Assembly: GCA_947366645.1 (NCBI GenBank)
Contig: CANBAX010000050.1
Location: 1-6,134 of the forward strand
Direction of reading: 5' to 3'
From: an uncultured Clostridia bacterium
Lineage (GTDB): Bacteria; Bacillota; Clostridia; Christensenellales; UBA1242
Length of the DNA stretch: 6,134 nucleotides
Shown: piece by piece, positions 1 through 4,531 of the stretch
Layout of the letters: each line of letters starts with the position of its first letter
Numbering within the stretch: position 1 is the first letter of the stretch
The notes under the pieces: generated by a model
Seen by the model: only the letters and a program-made list of their open reading frames with translations
What the model was told of the DNA's origin: nothing
Database searches by the model: none
Program-made: the position numbers and the translations under genes

Positions 1-40
1 ACATTTTCTTGTTGGTTCTTACGCAAGACTGCGAAAATGT
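1..40. repeat. Inverted repeat, 8-bp arms
   Basis: ACATTTTC at 1-8 is perfectly complementary to GAAAATGT at 33-40. The intervening stretch could form a small competing hairpin (CGCA 22-25 with TGCG 30-33). It lies in a non-coding stretch and no gene reads through it. It could be the edge of a longer structure cut by the window start. Function unknown. Confidence 0.45.
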
Positions 41-62
41 CTATGGTGTATTTTTTAACAAT

Positions 63-99
63 TAGCGAAGAAGGCAATGAAAAATTATACATTTCGCTA
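63..99. repeat. Inverted repeat, 7-bp arms
   Basis: TAGCGAA at 63-69 pairs perfectly with TTCGCTA at 93-99 around a 23-nt loop. With the 1-40 repeat and the 119-189 element it makes the first 187 bases a stack of palindromic non-coding segments. No coding frame and no RNA family was recognised here. Confidence 0.4.
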
Positions 100-118
100 C
101 AATAATCCGCCTAAAATA

Positions 119-189
119 CTGTCATTTTGACAGAAATATATCTTACCGCATTGTCATTTCGACCGAAACATAGTGGAGTGGAGAAATCT
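119..189. repeat. Dispersed-type intergenic repeat, two diverged tandem copies
   Basis: Two copies of a TGTCATTT-n-GAC-n-GAAA unit start at 120 and 152, so they are 32 bp apart, with 15 of the first 17 bases identical. The first copy is also a perfect short palindrome (CTGTCA-TTT-TGACAG, 119-133). The second runs on through GTGGAGTGGAGAAATCT to 189. That unit resembles, from memory, a repeat found between genes in many gut Bacillota and Bacteroidota; this was not checked by search. It overlaps the last two bases of the stop codon of the leftward gene at 188-391, so it forms that gene's 3' flank and the palindrome may help end its transcript. Confidence 0.55.
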
Positions 190-391
190 AATCTTCAAGT
201 CCTATCAGATAGTCTGCTGAAACTTTAAAGTAAACAGAAATTTTATATAAATTGCTTATTGTAGGTTCTCTTTGGTCGTTTTCCCACCTAATTATTATAG
301 AATCACTAATGCCTAGTTCTTTTGCGAGTTGTTTCGCAGAAATACCAGCTTCTTTTCTTAGGTCTTTTAATCTTTCACTAAAAATTTGCAT
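188..391 (-). CDS. Small XRE-family HTH repressor
   Basis: A 67-residue protein that is essentially a single Cro/CI-type (HTH_3, XRE) helix-turn-helix domain, expected to act as a cytoplasmic DNA-binding dimer. Visible landmarks are LKDLRKEAGISAKQLAKELG (residues 8-27), the recognition helix around SDSIIIRWENDQREP, and the family's closing pattern NLYKISVYFKVSADYLIGLED, so the domain is complete and has no effector or protease domain. The start at 391 is supported by an AGGAG site about six bases upstream on the minus strand. The gene is divergent from the HTH gene at 510, and the shared control region holds three operator-like palindromes, one next to each promoter. The simplest reading is that this protein is the repressor that binds them, like an SOS-independent phage or mobile-element immunity repressor. 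No phage structural or integrase genes are visible, so this may be a remnant or a stand-alone regulator. Family assignment is firm; target and role are inferred. Confidence 0.88.
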   Translation of the reverse strand: MQIFSERLKDLRKEAGISAKQLAKELGISDSIIIRWENDQREPTISNLYKISVYFKVSADYLIGLED

Positions 392-410
392 ACTATTCTC
401 CTTTTTAAAA

Positions 411-416
411 ATTATA
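411..416 (-). promoter_or_regulatory. Probable -10 box of the leftward repressor gene
   Basis: On the minus strand this reads TATAAT, 19 bases before the start codon at 391. No good -35 box is seen at 16-18 bp upstream, so the promoter may be weak or activator-dependent. Operator site 1 (417-428) directly abuts the box, which would allow autoregulation. Confidence 0.5.
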
Positions 417-428
417 TGACAAAAGTCA
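417..428. promoter_or_regulatory. Operator-like palindrome, site 1
   Basis: TGACAAAAGTCA, arms TGAC/GTCA. It is the weakest of three related palindromes and sits directly against the leftward -10 box and upstream of the rightward -35 box. Confidence 0.6.
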
Positions 429-437
429 GTAAAACGG

Positions 438-465
438 TTGACAATTGACTAAAGTCAGTGATAAT
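438..465 (+). promoter_or_regulatory. Promoter of the rightward HTH gene
   Basis: TTGACA at 438-443, a 16-bp spacer, then GATAAT at 460-465. Operator site 2 lies wholly inside the spacer, the classic position for repression by steric block of RNA polymerase. Confidence 0.65.
446..457. promoter_or_regulatory. Operator-like palindrome, site 2
   Basis: TGACTAAAGTCA, perfect 5-bp arms (TGACT/AGTCA) around AA. Its centre is 29 bp from that of site 1. Like the other two sites it is followed by GT, giving AGTCAGT. Confidence 0.7.
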
Positions 466-475
466 ATATTTATAC

Positions 476-487
476 TTACTATAGTCA
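476..487. promoter_or_regulatory. Operator-like palindrome, site 3
   Basis: TTACTATAGTCA, with a core ACTATAGT and 8-bp arms (474-489) carrying one mismatch. Its centre is 30 bp from that of site 2. It would fall just downstream of the expected rightward transcription start. Confidence 0.65.
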
Positions 488-509
488 GTGAGTTTAAAAG
501 GAGGGGAAT

Positions 510-752
510 ATGATAAAATATCTAAATGCGATAGATGTAGAGAAAGTTTATGCGTACATGAAAGACAATAACCTTACAAAAAAAGCCTTTGCTAAGAAGT
601 GTGGCTTTAGTGTAAAAACGCTTAATCGTTATTTAGGGAAGTATGCTTACGGTTATCTAAGTGGTGTAGATAAAATACGAAAAGCAATGGGAATTAAATT
701 TCATGAATTATTTAAAAATGAGCCAGTACAATTTAAAATTGTAAATGAATAA
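510..752 (+). CDS. Small HTH DNA-binding protein, Cro-like partner
   Basis: An 80-residue basic protein with a helix-turn-helix at about residues 22-43 (LTKKAFAKKCGFSVKTLNRY) followed by a helical segment ending in KAMGIKFHELFK, the layout of XRE/Cro-type domains. Residues 70-80 form a short tail. The start at 510 has a strong AGGAGGGG site at 499-506. It is divergent from the repressor at 188-391, its promoter spacer contains operator site 2, and it ends in its own hairpin terminator. By position it could be a Cro-like antagonist or simply a repressed regulator; the sequence does not distinguish these. No toxin, antitoxin or structural phage gene adjoins it, so the pair looks self-contained. 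The HTH call is good; the role is inferred from arrangement. Confidence 0.8.
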   Translation: MIKYLNAIDVEKVYAYMKDNNLTKKAFAKKCGFSVKTLNRYLGKYAYGYLSGVDKIRKAMGIKFHELFKNEPVQFKIVNE

Positions 753-776
753 AAAAGTGGCAAACCCACTTTTTTT
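751..776 (+). terminator. Intrinsic terminator after the Cro-like gene
   Basis: A-tract plus GTGG (757-760) pairs with CCAC (766-769) plus T-tract, loop CAAAC, followed by seven Ts. It overlaps the stop codon. It belongs to the A-n-GTG...CAC-T-n family found after five genes in this window. Confidence 0.85.
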
Positions 777-786
777 AAAAATTAAG

Positions 787-814
787 TTGACAAACTCCCC
801 CCCCCGCGTATAAT
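787..814 (+). promoter_or_regulatory. Promoter with C9 tract in spacer (copy 1)
   Basis: Perfect TTGACA at 787-792 and perfect TATAAT at 809-814, spacer 16 bp. The spacer is AACT, then nine consecutive Cs (797-805), then GCG. It is almost identical to the promoter at 2871-2897. The predicted start (about 821) leaves a leader of about 16 nt containing little except the ribosome site. A change of one C would move the spacer to 17 or 15, so promoter strength could vary by slippage. Confidence 0.85.
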
Positions 815-836
815 AATGATATAAGGAGGGGAGAGT

Positions 837-1259
837 ATGACAACACTTGAAATTATTTTAGTTGTATTTGGTGCTTGGTTTGCACTAATGACAATGGGAA
901 TTTTTGCCTTTGTGATTTACAGGTCAAAAATTAAAGCGCAAGGGGAACTTGTAAAAGGTCATCGTGAAATATGGATGTATTATCATGAAAACTATGATGC
1001 ACTTAAAGATATTTTTGATAACAATGTAAAAGAGCCGCTTACTAGAAAGCAGCATATGTTTTTAGTAATGCTTTTTAATCATATGGAACTTGCGTACAAC
1101 ATGAAAAAATATGATTTGCTTGCAAGGACTATCAGAAACAAAGAAGATTTTCAAGATATCTTCACAAATAATTCAGTGAAAGAGTTTTGGGAAAAGAATA
1201 GAATCTTCCGTGATAAAGCATTTGCGAAGTATATTGATACAAAAATTTTAGAAAAGTAA
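837..1259 (+). CDS. Small single-pass membrane protein, unknown function
   Basis: A 140-residue protein. Residues 4-28 form one hydrophobic segment (from LEIILVVFGAWFALM) followed by basic YRSKIK, so the N terminus is probably outside and the remaining 110 residues are cytoplasmic. There is no signal-peptidase site. The soluble part is helical and rich in aromatic residues, with PLTRKQHMFLVMLFNHMELA (67-86) and a closing FWEKNRIFRDKAFAKYID (117-134). This general layout recalls small anchored helical proteins of the DUF4760/DUF6082 kind, but I cannot assign a family. The start is fixed by AAGGAGG at 823-829. It is monocistronic: the C9 promoter lies in front and a perfect hairpin terminator directly follows the stop. 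If the promoter is phase-variable, this protein is made by only part of the population. Confidence 0.8.
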   Translation: MTTLEIILVVFGAWFALMTMGIFAFVIYRSKIKAQGELVKGHREIWMYYHENYDALKDIFDNNVKEPLTRKQHMFLVMLFNHMELAYNMKKYDLLARTIRNKEDFQDIFTNNSVKEFWEKNRIFRDKAFAKYIDTKILEK

Positions 1260-1281
1260 AAAGTGGCAATGCCACTTTTTT
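1258..1281 (+). terminator. Intrinsic terminator, GTGGC-AAT-GCCAC
   Basis: A 10-bp stem of AAAAA-GTGGC (1258-1267) with GCCAC-TTTTT (1271-1280), 3-nt loop AAT, six Ts. It begins inside the stop codon of the membrane-protein gene and is near-symmetrical, so it could also work leftward. Confidence 0.88.
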
Positions 1282-1283
1282 AT

Positions 1284-1312
1284 TAGGCAAATTCTTATAA
1301 ATATGCTATGCT
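1284..1312 (+). promoter_or_regulatory. Probable galE promoter
   Basis: TAGGCA at 1284-1289 (two mismatches to TTGACA) and TATGCT at 1307-1312 with a 17-bp spacer, directly after the preceding terminator. It is weaker than the C9 promoters. No operator or attenuator is seen. Confidence 0.5.
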
Positions 1313-1329
1313 TTTATTAGGAGGTTTAT

Positions 1330-2334
1330 ATGAGCGTATTATTAACAGGTGGACTTGGATATATCGGTTCACATACAGCGGTGGAAATGTTAGAGGCTGG
1401 GGAAGAGGTTGTTATTATAGATAACCTTTCAAACAGTGATAAAAAGGTGACAAATGCCATAAAAGAAATTACTGGTAAAGATTTTAAAACTTATATTGGC
1501 GATGTACGTGATGAAAAATTGCTTCGCAAAATATTTAAAAAAGAAGGCATTGACGCGGTTATACATTTTGCGGGACTCAAAGCGGTTGGCGAGTCAGTGA
1601 AAAAACCTGTAGAATATTATGACAATAATATTGGGTCTACGGTTGCACTTTTAAAAGTCATGAAGGAATATGGGGTGAAGAACTTTGTATTCAGTTCATC
1701 AGCGACGGTATATGGCAAGGCAAAAAAGATGCCTATTTATGAAGATTTTGAAATAGGTGGTGTTACAAACCCATACGGAAGAACAAAGTATTTCATAGAA
1801 GAAATTTTAAAAGACCTATATGTAAGCGATAATTCTTATAATATTGCACTGTTAAGATATTTTAATCCTATCGGCGCACATGATAGTGGACTTATCGGGG
1901 AAGACCCAAACGGAATTCCAAATAACCTTATGCCTTATATCACAAGAGTGGCCACCGGCAAACTGGAGTGTTTGAGCATTTTTGGAAATGATTACAAAAC
2001 AAAAGATGGTACAGGTGTGAGAGATTATATTCATGTTGTTGACCTTGCAAAAGGGCATGTGAAAGCAGTTAAGAAACTTAGGGGGAATTGTGGACTGAAA
2101 GTGTATAACTTGGGTACAGGTATAGGATATTCAGTACTAGATATAGTAAATGCTTTTAATGATGTTTGTGGAGGCAAAGTGAAGTACAAATTTGCACCAC
2201 GTCGCGCCGGTGATATAGATGAGTGTTACGCAAATGCCGACCTTGCTTATAAAGAACTTGGTTGGAAGGCAGAGCGAGATTTAAAAGATATGTGCAGAAC
2301 AAGTTATAATTTTGAACAAAAACATAGTAAGTAA
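1330..2334 (+). CDS. galE: UDP-glucose 4-epimerase (GalE), possibly also UDP-GlcNAc epimerase
   Basis: A complete 334-residue extended short-chain dehydrogenase that interconverts UDP-glucose and UDP-galactose using bound NAD in the cytoplasm (Leloir pathway; UDP-Gal for wall or surface polysaccharides). The NAD-binding GGLGYIG is at 7-13 after the first beta strand, and DNLSNS at 31-36 is the usual end of strand two. The catalytic triad is visible as Ser124 (in SSSATVYG), Tyr149 and Lys153 (NPYGRTK), with the same numbering as the E. coli enzyme. Further family blocks are LRYFNPIGAH (175-184), GTGVRDYIHVVDLA (227-240) and RRAGDIDECYA (291-301). Position 299 is Cys, aligned with E. coli Tyr299 and human Cys307; a small residue here is associated with acceptance of N-acetylated UDP-sugars. 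The start at 1330 has AGGAGG at 1319-1324. No galK or galT adjoins; the gene has its own promoter and terminator, which suggests a biosynthetic rather than galactose-catabolic role. Confidence 0.95.
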   Translation: MSVLLTGGLGYIGSHTAVEMLEAGEEVVIIDNLSNSDKKVTNAIKEITGKDFKTYIGDVRDEKLLRKIFKKEGIDAVIHFAGLKAVGESVKKPVEYYDNNIGSTVALLKVMKEYGVKNFVFSSSATVYGKAKKMPIYEDFEIGGVTNPYGRTKYFIEEILKDLYVSDNSYNIALLRYFNPIGAHDSGLIGEDPNGIPNNLMPYITRVATGKLECLSIFGNDYKTKDGTGVRDYIHVVDLAKGHVKAVKKLRGNCGLKVYNLGTGIGYSVLDIVNAFNDVCGGKVKYKFAPRRAGDIDECYANADLAYKELGWKAERDLKDMCRTSYNFEQKHSK

Positions 2335-2355
2335 AAAGTGGCGATGCCACTTTTT
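2333..2355 (+). terminator. Intrinsic terminator after galE, GTGGC-GAT-GCCAC
   Basis: A perfect 10-bp stem (AAAAA-GTGGC / GCCAC-TTTTT) with a 3-nt GAT loop, starting inside the galE stop codon. It contains an in-frame GTG and ATG that extend the next reading frame artificially; these are not its start. Confidence 0.88.
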
Positions 2356-2358
2356 ATC

Positions 2359-2386
2359 TTGACAAAAGAAGAATATGTGATAAAAT
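2359..2386 (+). promoter_or_regulatory. Promoter of the 2407 gene
   Basis: TTGACA at 2359-2364, 16-bp spacer, TAAAAT at 2381-2386 with an extended -10 TG at 2378-2379. Transcription would start near 2393, just in front of the ribosome site, which rules out translation from the upstream in-frame codons at 2338 or 2344. Confidence 0.75.
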
Positions 2387-2406
2387 TATTAGGTACAGGA
2401 GAAAAA

Positions 2407-2835
2407 ATGGAATTTAGAAATTTTGATAAAATTGGCCTTAAAACGGCTTTTGAAATAAGGAAATTTTTAGGTGAAAAAGTAGTGGGAATGCTTGAACGAC
2501 AAGAAGAATTATATAATATTGGCGTTAATGAGGCTTTACATAATGAAACCCCTCGAAAATATAGACTTATAATAGGCTTAATAAATGAGGAAAGTCAAGA
2601 GGGAATTCCAGTTTTGTCACTCATTCGCCCAGTCACTTATAGATGGGAAGTATATTATATTTTTAATATTTTGGAGCCTTTAGCAGACAAAAATTATATG
2701 CAAGCGAGTTATGGAGTGTTTCTTAAAGACATTAATAAAGTAATAGCCTTATCTGACGGTGTGTATGGTGCAACCACTAAGAGGGAAATCTTAGATAAAG
2801 TAAGACCAATGCAATACGAAGATGAAGACGAATAA
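2407..2835 (+). CDS. Hypothetical 142-residue protein with acidic tail
   Basis: I do not recognise this protein. The frame is open from 2338, but that would put the start inside the galE terminator; the ATG at 2407 has AGGAG at 2397-2401 and a promoter directly upstream, giving 142 residues. It has no signal peptide or membrane segment. Residues 10-45 look helical (AFEIRKFLGEKVVGMLERQE), the middle alternates strand-like stretches (YRLIIGLI, VLSLIRPVTYRWEVYYIF), and it ends in the acidic YEDEDE. The mixed alpha/beta pattern suggests one small soluble cytoplasmic domain. No catalytic or metal-binding motif is evident. It is monocistronic, between galE and the beta-helix gene, each separated by a terminator, so context gives no function. 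Confidence 0.75.
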   Translation: MEFRNFDKIGLKTAFEIRKFLGEKVVGMLERQEELYNIGVNEALHNETPRKYRLIIGLINEESQEGIPVLSLIRPVTYRWEVYYIFNILEPLADKNYMQASYGVFLKDINKVIALSDGVYGATTKREILDKVRPMQYEDEDE

Positions 2836-2860
2836 AAAAGTGCAGAAATGCACTTTTTTT
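2834..2860 (+). terminator. Intrinsic terminator with GAAA tetraloop
   Basis: An 11-bp stem, AAAAAA-GTGCA (2834-2844) with TGCAC-TTTTTT (2849-2859), closed by GAAA (GNRA type) and followed by a seven-T run. Its closing C (2853) is 18 bases before the next -35 box, the same distance as between the terminator at 751 and the promoter at 787. Confidence 0.88.
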
Positions 2861-2870
2861 AAAAAACCTC

Positions 2871-2897
2871 TTGACAAATCCCCCCCCCGCGTATAAT
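2871..2897 (+). promoter_or_regulatory. Promoter with C9 tract in spacer (copy 2)
   Basis: Perfect TTGACA at 2871-2876 and TATAAT at 2892-2897 with a 15-bp spacer: AAT, nine Cs (2880-2888), GCG. It matches the promoter at 787-814 base for base except for one missing base before the C run. With 15 bp it is at the short edge of the working range, so gain of one or two Cs should raise its strength. Confidence 0.85.
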
Positions 2898-2916
2898 AGA
2901 GGTATGGAGGAGAAAA

Positions 2917-3558
2917 ATGGAAGAAAAGAAATATATGCTTTCTACTGATAAGGAAGATGAACTTATTGTTATTGACAACAAAGGCAAAGAACATTTATTA
3001 CATAGAATAATTGCTCTTAAAGATATTGTAGATGACGATAGTCATGTGCTTGTTAAAAATGGTGAAAAAGGCGGGTATGTTCAGAGCGAATTCAACCTGC
3101 GTCAAGACGGAACTTGTTGGGTATACGGCAATGCAAAAGTTTATCATCGTGCAAAAGTCTTAGACAACGCAAAAGTCTCTGATAATGCGGATTTATCAGA
3201 CCATGTGAGAGTTTATGATAATGCAAAAGTTTCCGGTAATGCAAAGATTTTTTACTATGGAGCAGTTGATGCTGATGCAGAAGTTTATGGAAACGCAGAG
3301 ATTTTTGGTGTGGCATGGATTCGTGGTAATGCCAAAGTGTACGACAACGCAAAGGTCTTTGGACAGACATGGATTTGTGATAATGCTAAGGTTTATGGAG
3401 ATGCTGTGGTTGGTGAAGAGATTCGTAGCGATAGACCGAATGAGGTTACAATTTCTGGGAATGCAGAAATTTGTGGTACTGCACAAGTTAAAAATACTGA
3501 AATAAATGTTGGGTTGTATACAGAGGGCATAATCACAGGTGAGGATGAAGCTGAATAA
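2917..3558 (+). CDS. Left-handed beta-helix protein of NAKVYG hexapeptide repeats
   Basis: A 213-residue protein. Residues 1-65 form a capping domain with LLHRIIALKDI (27-37) and GGYVQSEFNLRQDGTCWVYG (52-71), a combination I associate with phage and gut-bacterial proteins of this repeat type. Residues 66-167 are 17 uninterrupted hexads of consensus (D/G)-N-A-K-V-(Y/S/F), the pattern of a left-handed parallel beta-helix in which Ala and Val point inward. After a break at 168-176 about four degenerate hexads follow, then an acidic end. It has no signal peptide, membrane segment or acyltransferase catalytic histidine, so it is probably structural or binding rather than an enzyme. The start has GGAGGAG at 2906-2912. 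It is monocistronic under the second C9 promoter and ends at a bidirectional terminator. Function unknown; surface, phage-derived and DNA-mimic roles are all possible. Confidence 0.85.
   Translation: MEEKKYMLSTDKEDELIVIDNKGKEHLLHRIIALKDIVDDDSHVLVKNGEKGGYVQSEFNLRQDGTCWVYGNAKVYHRAKVLDNAKVSDNADLSDHVRVYDNAKVSGNAKIFYYGAVDADAEVYGNAEIFGVAWIRGNAKVYDNAKVFGQTWICDNAKVYGDAVVGEEIRSDRPNEVTISGNAEICGTAQVKNTEINVGLYTEGIITGEDEAE
3112..3417 (+). repeat. 18-nt coding repeat array (17 hexads)
   Basis: DNA encoding residues 66-167 of the beta-helix protein. Units share a core such as AATGCAAAAGTTTAT but use different synonymous codons (AAT/AAC, GCA/GCC/GCT, AAA/AAG, GTT/GTC/GTG). The repetition is therefore kept at the protein level and the array looks old, not freshly expanded. 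The 18-nt phase keeps other frames open and produces misleading overlapping reading frames. Confidence 0.8.
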
Positions 3559-3559
3559 T

Positions 3560-3584
3560 AAAAAGTGGCAATGCCACTTTTTTT
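3560..3584. terminator. Bidirectional terminator between convergent genes
   Basis: AAAAA-GTGGC (3560-3569), loop AAT, GCCAC-TTTTT (3573-3582), T run to 3584. It follows the stop of the beta-helix gene and abuts the stop of the leftward gene ending at 3583. A tract on one side and T tract on the other make it suitable for both strands. Confidence 0.85.
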
Positions 3585-4446
3585 AAATGTCTATATCGTC
3601 AATCTGGGAGCCATAGAGGGTAAACTTGCAGAGTTTTAATTCTTTATTAGTTTGAAGAGCGTAGGTGGTTGGGGAAATATAATAAAAGTCGATAACATCT
3701 GAAAAAAAAGTTTTTAAGGTGTCTTTTGTAATTTTATCTTTTAGTGACTGACTACAAATGTTAAATGCACTTTGATAATGTTTATTATTAATATTTTGCA
3801 AAAATAGATAAGGTACTTTTTCAGGTTTTAACGAAAAATCGTTTTCGGGTTCTTCTTCATTTTGCGATTTTAGTCCTTGTGTGTCAATAGTGAATTTTTC
3901 AGTTTCGGCATTATTATGTTTAATCTCAAAGCCGGCATTTTTTATTATTATTTCTCTTCCTTTAAATTGTTTGACACCTGCCGACTTTATGTTAAAAGCA
4001 TATAGCGTATCTGAGTCTATTGAAGTAAGTTTGATATATGCGATATCGTTTTTATAGCCAGTTGAAAATTTTTCAAAATTATCTTCAAGCGAAATTATTT
4101 TACGCCAGTCCTTAGAAGTTACAATAAGTTTGTTTTCGCCTACTTGAAATTCTAATTCCTGACCTTGTAGTTTTAATTTAGACATTGAGTAATTTTCACA
4201 ATTCCTATAGTTAGACAAGCAGACAAGAGTATCATCTTCAAGCTTTGTGAATTTATAGTAAGGGCAGTTTGCAAGATTTTTACCGCTTATGGTAAAGGGC
4301 AAAAAATCCTTTGGTTTACCAAGAGGATAAATTAAAAGCTCATCACTTTCATCAAAGGTTAAAGTTTCACAAGGAGAGAGCATAATCTCGGACTCCTTGT
4401 TTTTTATTAGGCAGTCATATTTTGTTTTTAAAATAAATTTGTTCAT
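3583..4446 (-). CDS. Hypothetical 287-residue protein, possible NTF2-like C-terminal domain
   Basis: I do not recognise this protein. Residues 1-45 look like beta strands around DELLIYPLG; 46-185 continue as an alternating strand-rich domain (YYKFTKL, LKLQGQELEFQVGENKLIVT, REIIIKNAGFEIKH). Residues 190-208 are an acidic, low-complexity linker (SQNEEEPEND). Residues 212-280 form a second domain with a helical opening (YLFLQNINNKHYQSAFNICS) followed by strands, a pattern resembling the NTF2-like fold. There is no signal peptide or membrane segment, so it is probably cytoplasmic. The ATG at 4446 has no Shine-Dalgarno; an internal in-frame ATG at 4383 (Met22) has AAGGAG nine bases upstream. The longer start is kept because residues 1-21 continue the strand pattern. 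It converges on the beta-helix gene and is divergent from the Myb-like gene. Confidence 0.75.
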   Translation of the reverse strand: MNKFILKTKYDCLIKNKESEIMLSPCETLTFDESDELLIYPLGKPKDFLPFTISGKNLANCPYYKFTKLEDDTLVCLSNYRNCENYSMSKLKLQGQELEFQVGENKLIVTSKDWRKIISLEDNFEKFSTGYKNDIAYIKLTSIDSDTLYAFNIKSAGVKQFKGREIIIKNAGFEIKHNNAETEKFTIDTQGLKSQNEEEPENDFSLKPEKVPYLFLQNINNKHYQSAFNICSQSLKDKITKDTLKTFFSDVIDFYYISPTTYALQTNKELKLCKFTLYGSQIDDIDI

Positions 4447-4508
4447 ACCATAACAATATGTAAAAAAAATTAAAAAAGAAGGTTAAAATTAAATTTTTAT
4501 GTCAAGCA

Positions 4509-4520
4509 TTAGATATCTAA
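4509..4520. promoter_or_regulatory. Perfect 12-bp palindrome before the Myb-like gene
   Basis: TTAGATATCTAA is fully self-complementary and its last bases touch the ribosome site (AAAGGAG, 4519-4525). It lies in the 85-bp divergent gap. It may be an operator, perhaps for autoregulation. No convincing -35/-10 pair was found in this gap for either gene. Confidence 0.4.
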
Positions 4521-4531
4521 AGGAGTGAAGT

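Noticed and set aside
797..805. C9 tract as a plain sequencing or assembly error
   Set aside because: It cannot be excluded from sequence alone, but the same length recurs at 2880-2888 in the same promoter context, which favours a real feature whose exact length may vary.
1852..2350. Two minus-strand open frames within and at the end of galE
   Set aside because: They are antisense to a clearly conserved enzyme gene, with Cys/His-rich improbable composition and no ribosome site.
2338..2406. Longer start for the 2407 gene (GTG 2338 or ATG 2344)
   Set aside because: These codons lie in the galE terminator stem, upstream of the gene's own promoter and without a ribosome site.
2791..2994. Minus-strand 67-codon open frame
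   Set aside because: It crosses a terminator and the C9 promoter, has Phe-rich unlikely composition and overlaps two supported genes.
3112..3417. CRISPR array
   Set aside because: Repeats are contiguous 18-nt in-frame codon units with no unique spacers, and synonymous variation shows protein-level selection.
3092..3505. Three long overlapping open frames across the beta-helix gene (two on the minus strand, one in another + frame)
   Set aside because: They are by-products of the 18-nt coding repeat, which keeps alternative frames open. They show His/Leu- or Met/Phe-rich low-complexity sequence and no ribosome sites.
751..3584. Integron gene-cassette array with hairpins as attC sites
   Set aside because: The single genes flanked by similar hairpins suggest it, but the hairpins are short with T tracts, lack GTTRRRY-type core sites and paired R boxes, and each gene has its own promoter, which cassettes usually lack.
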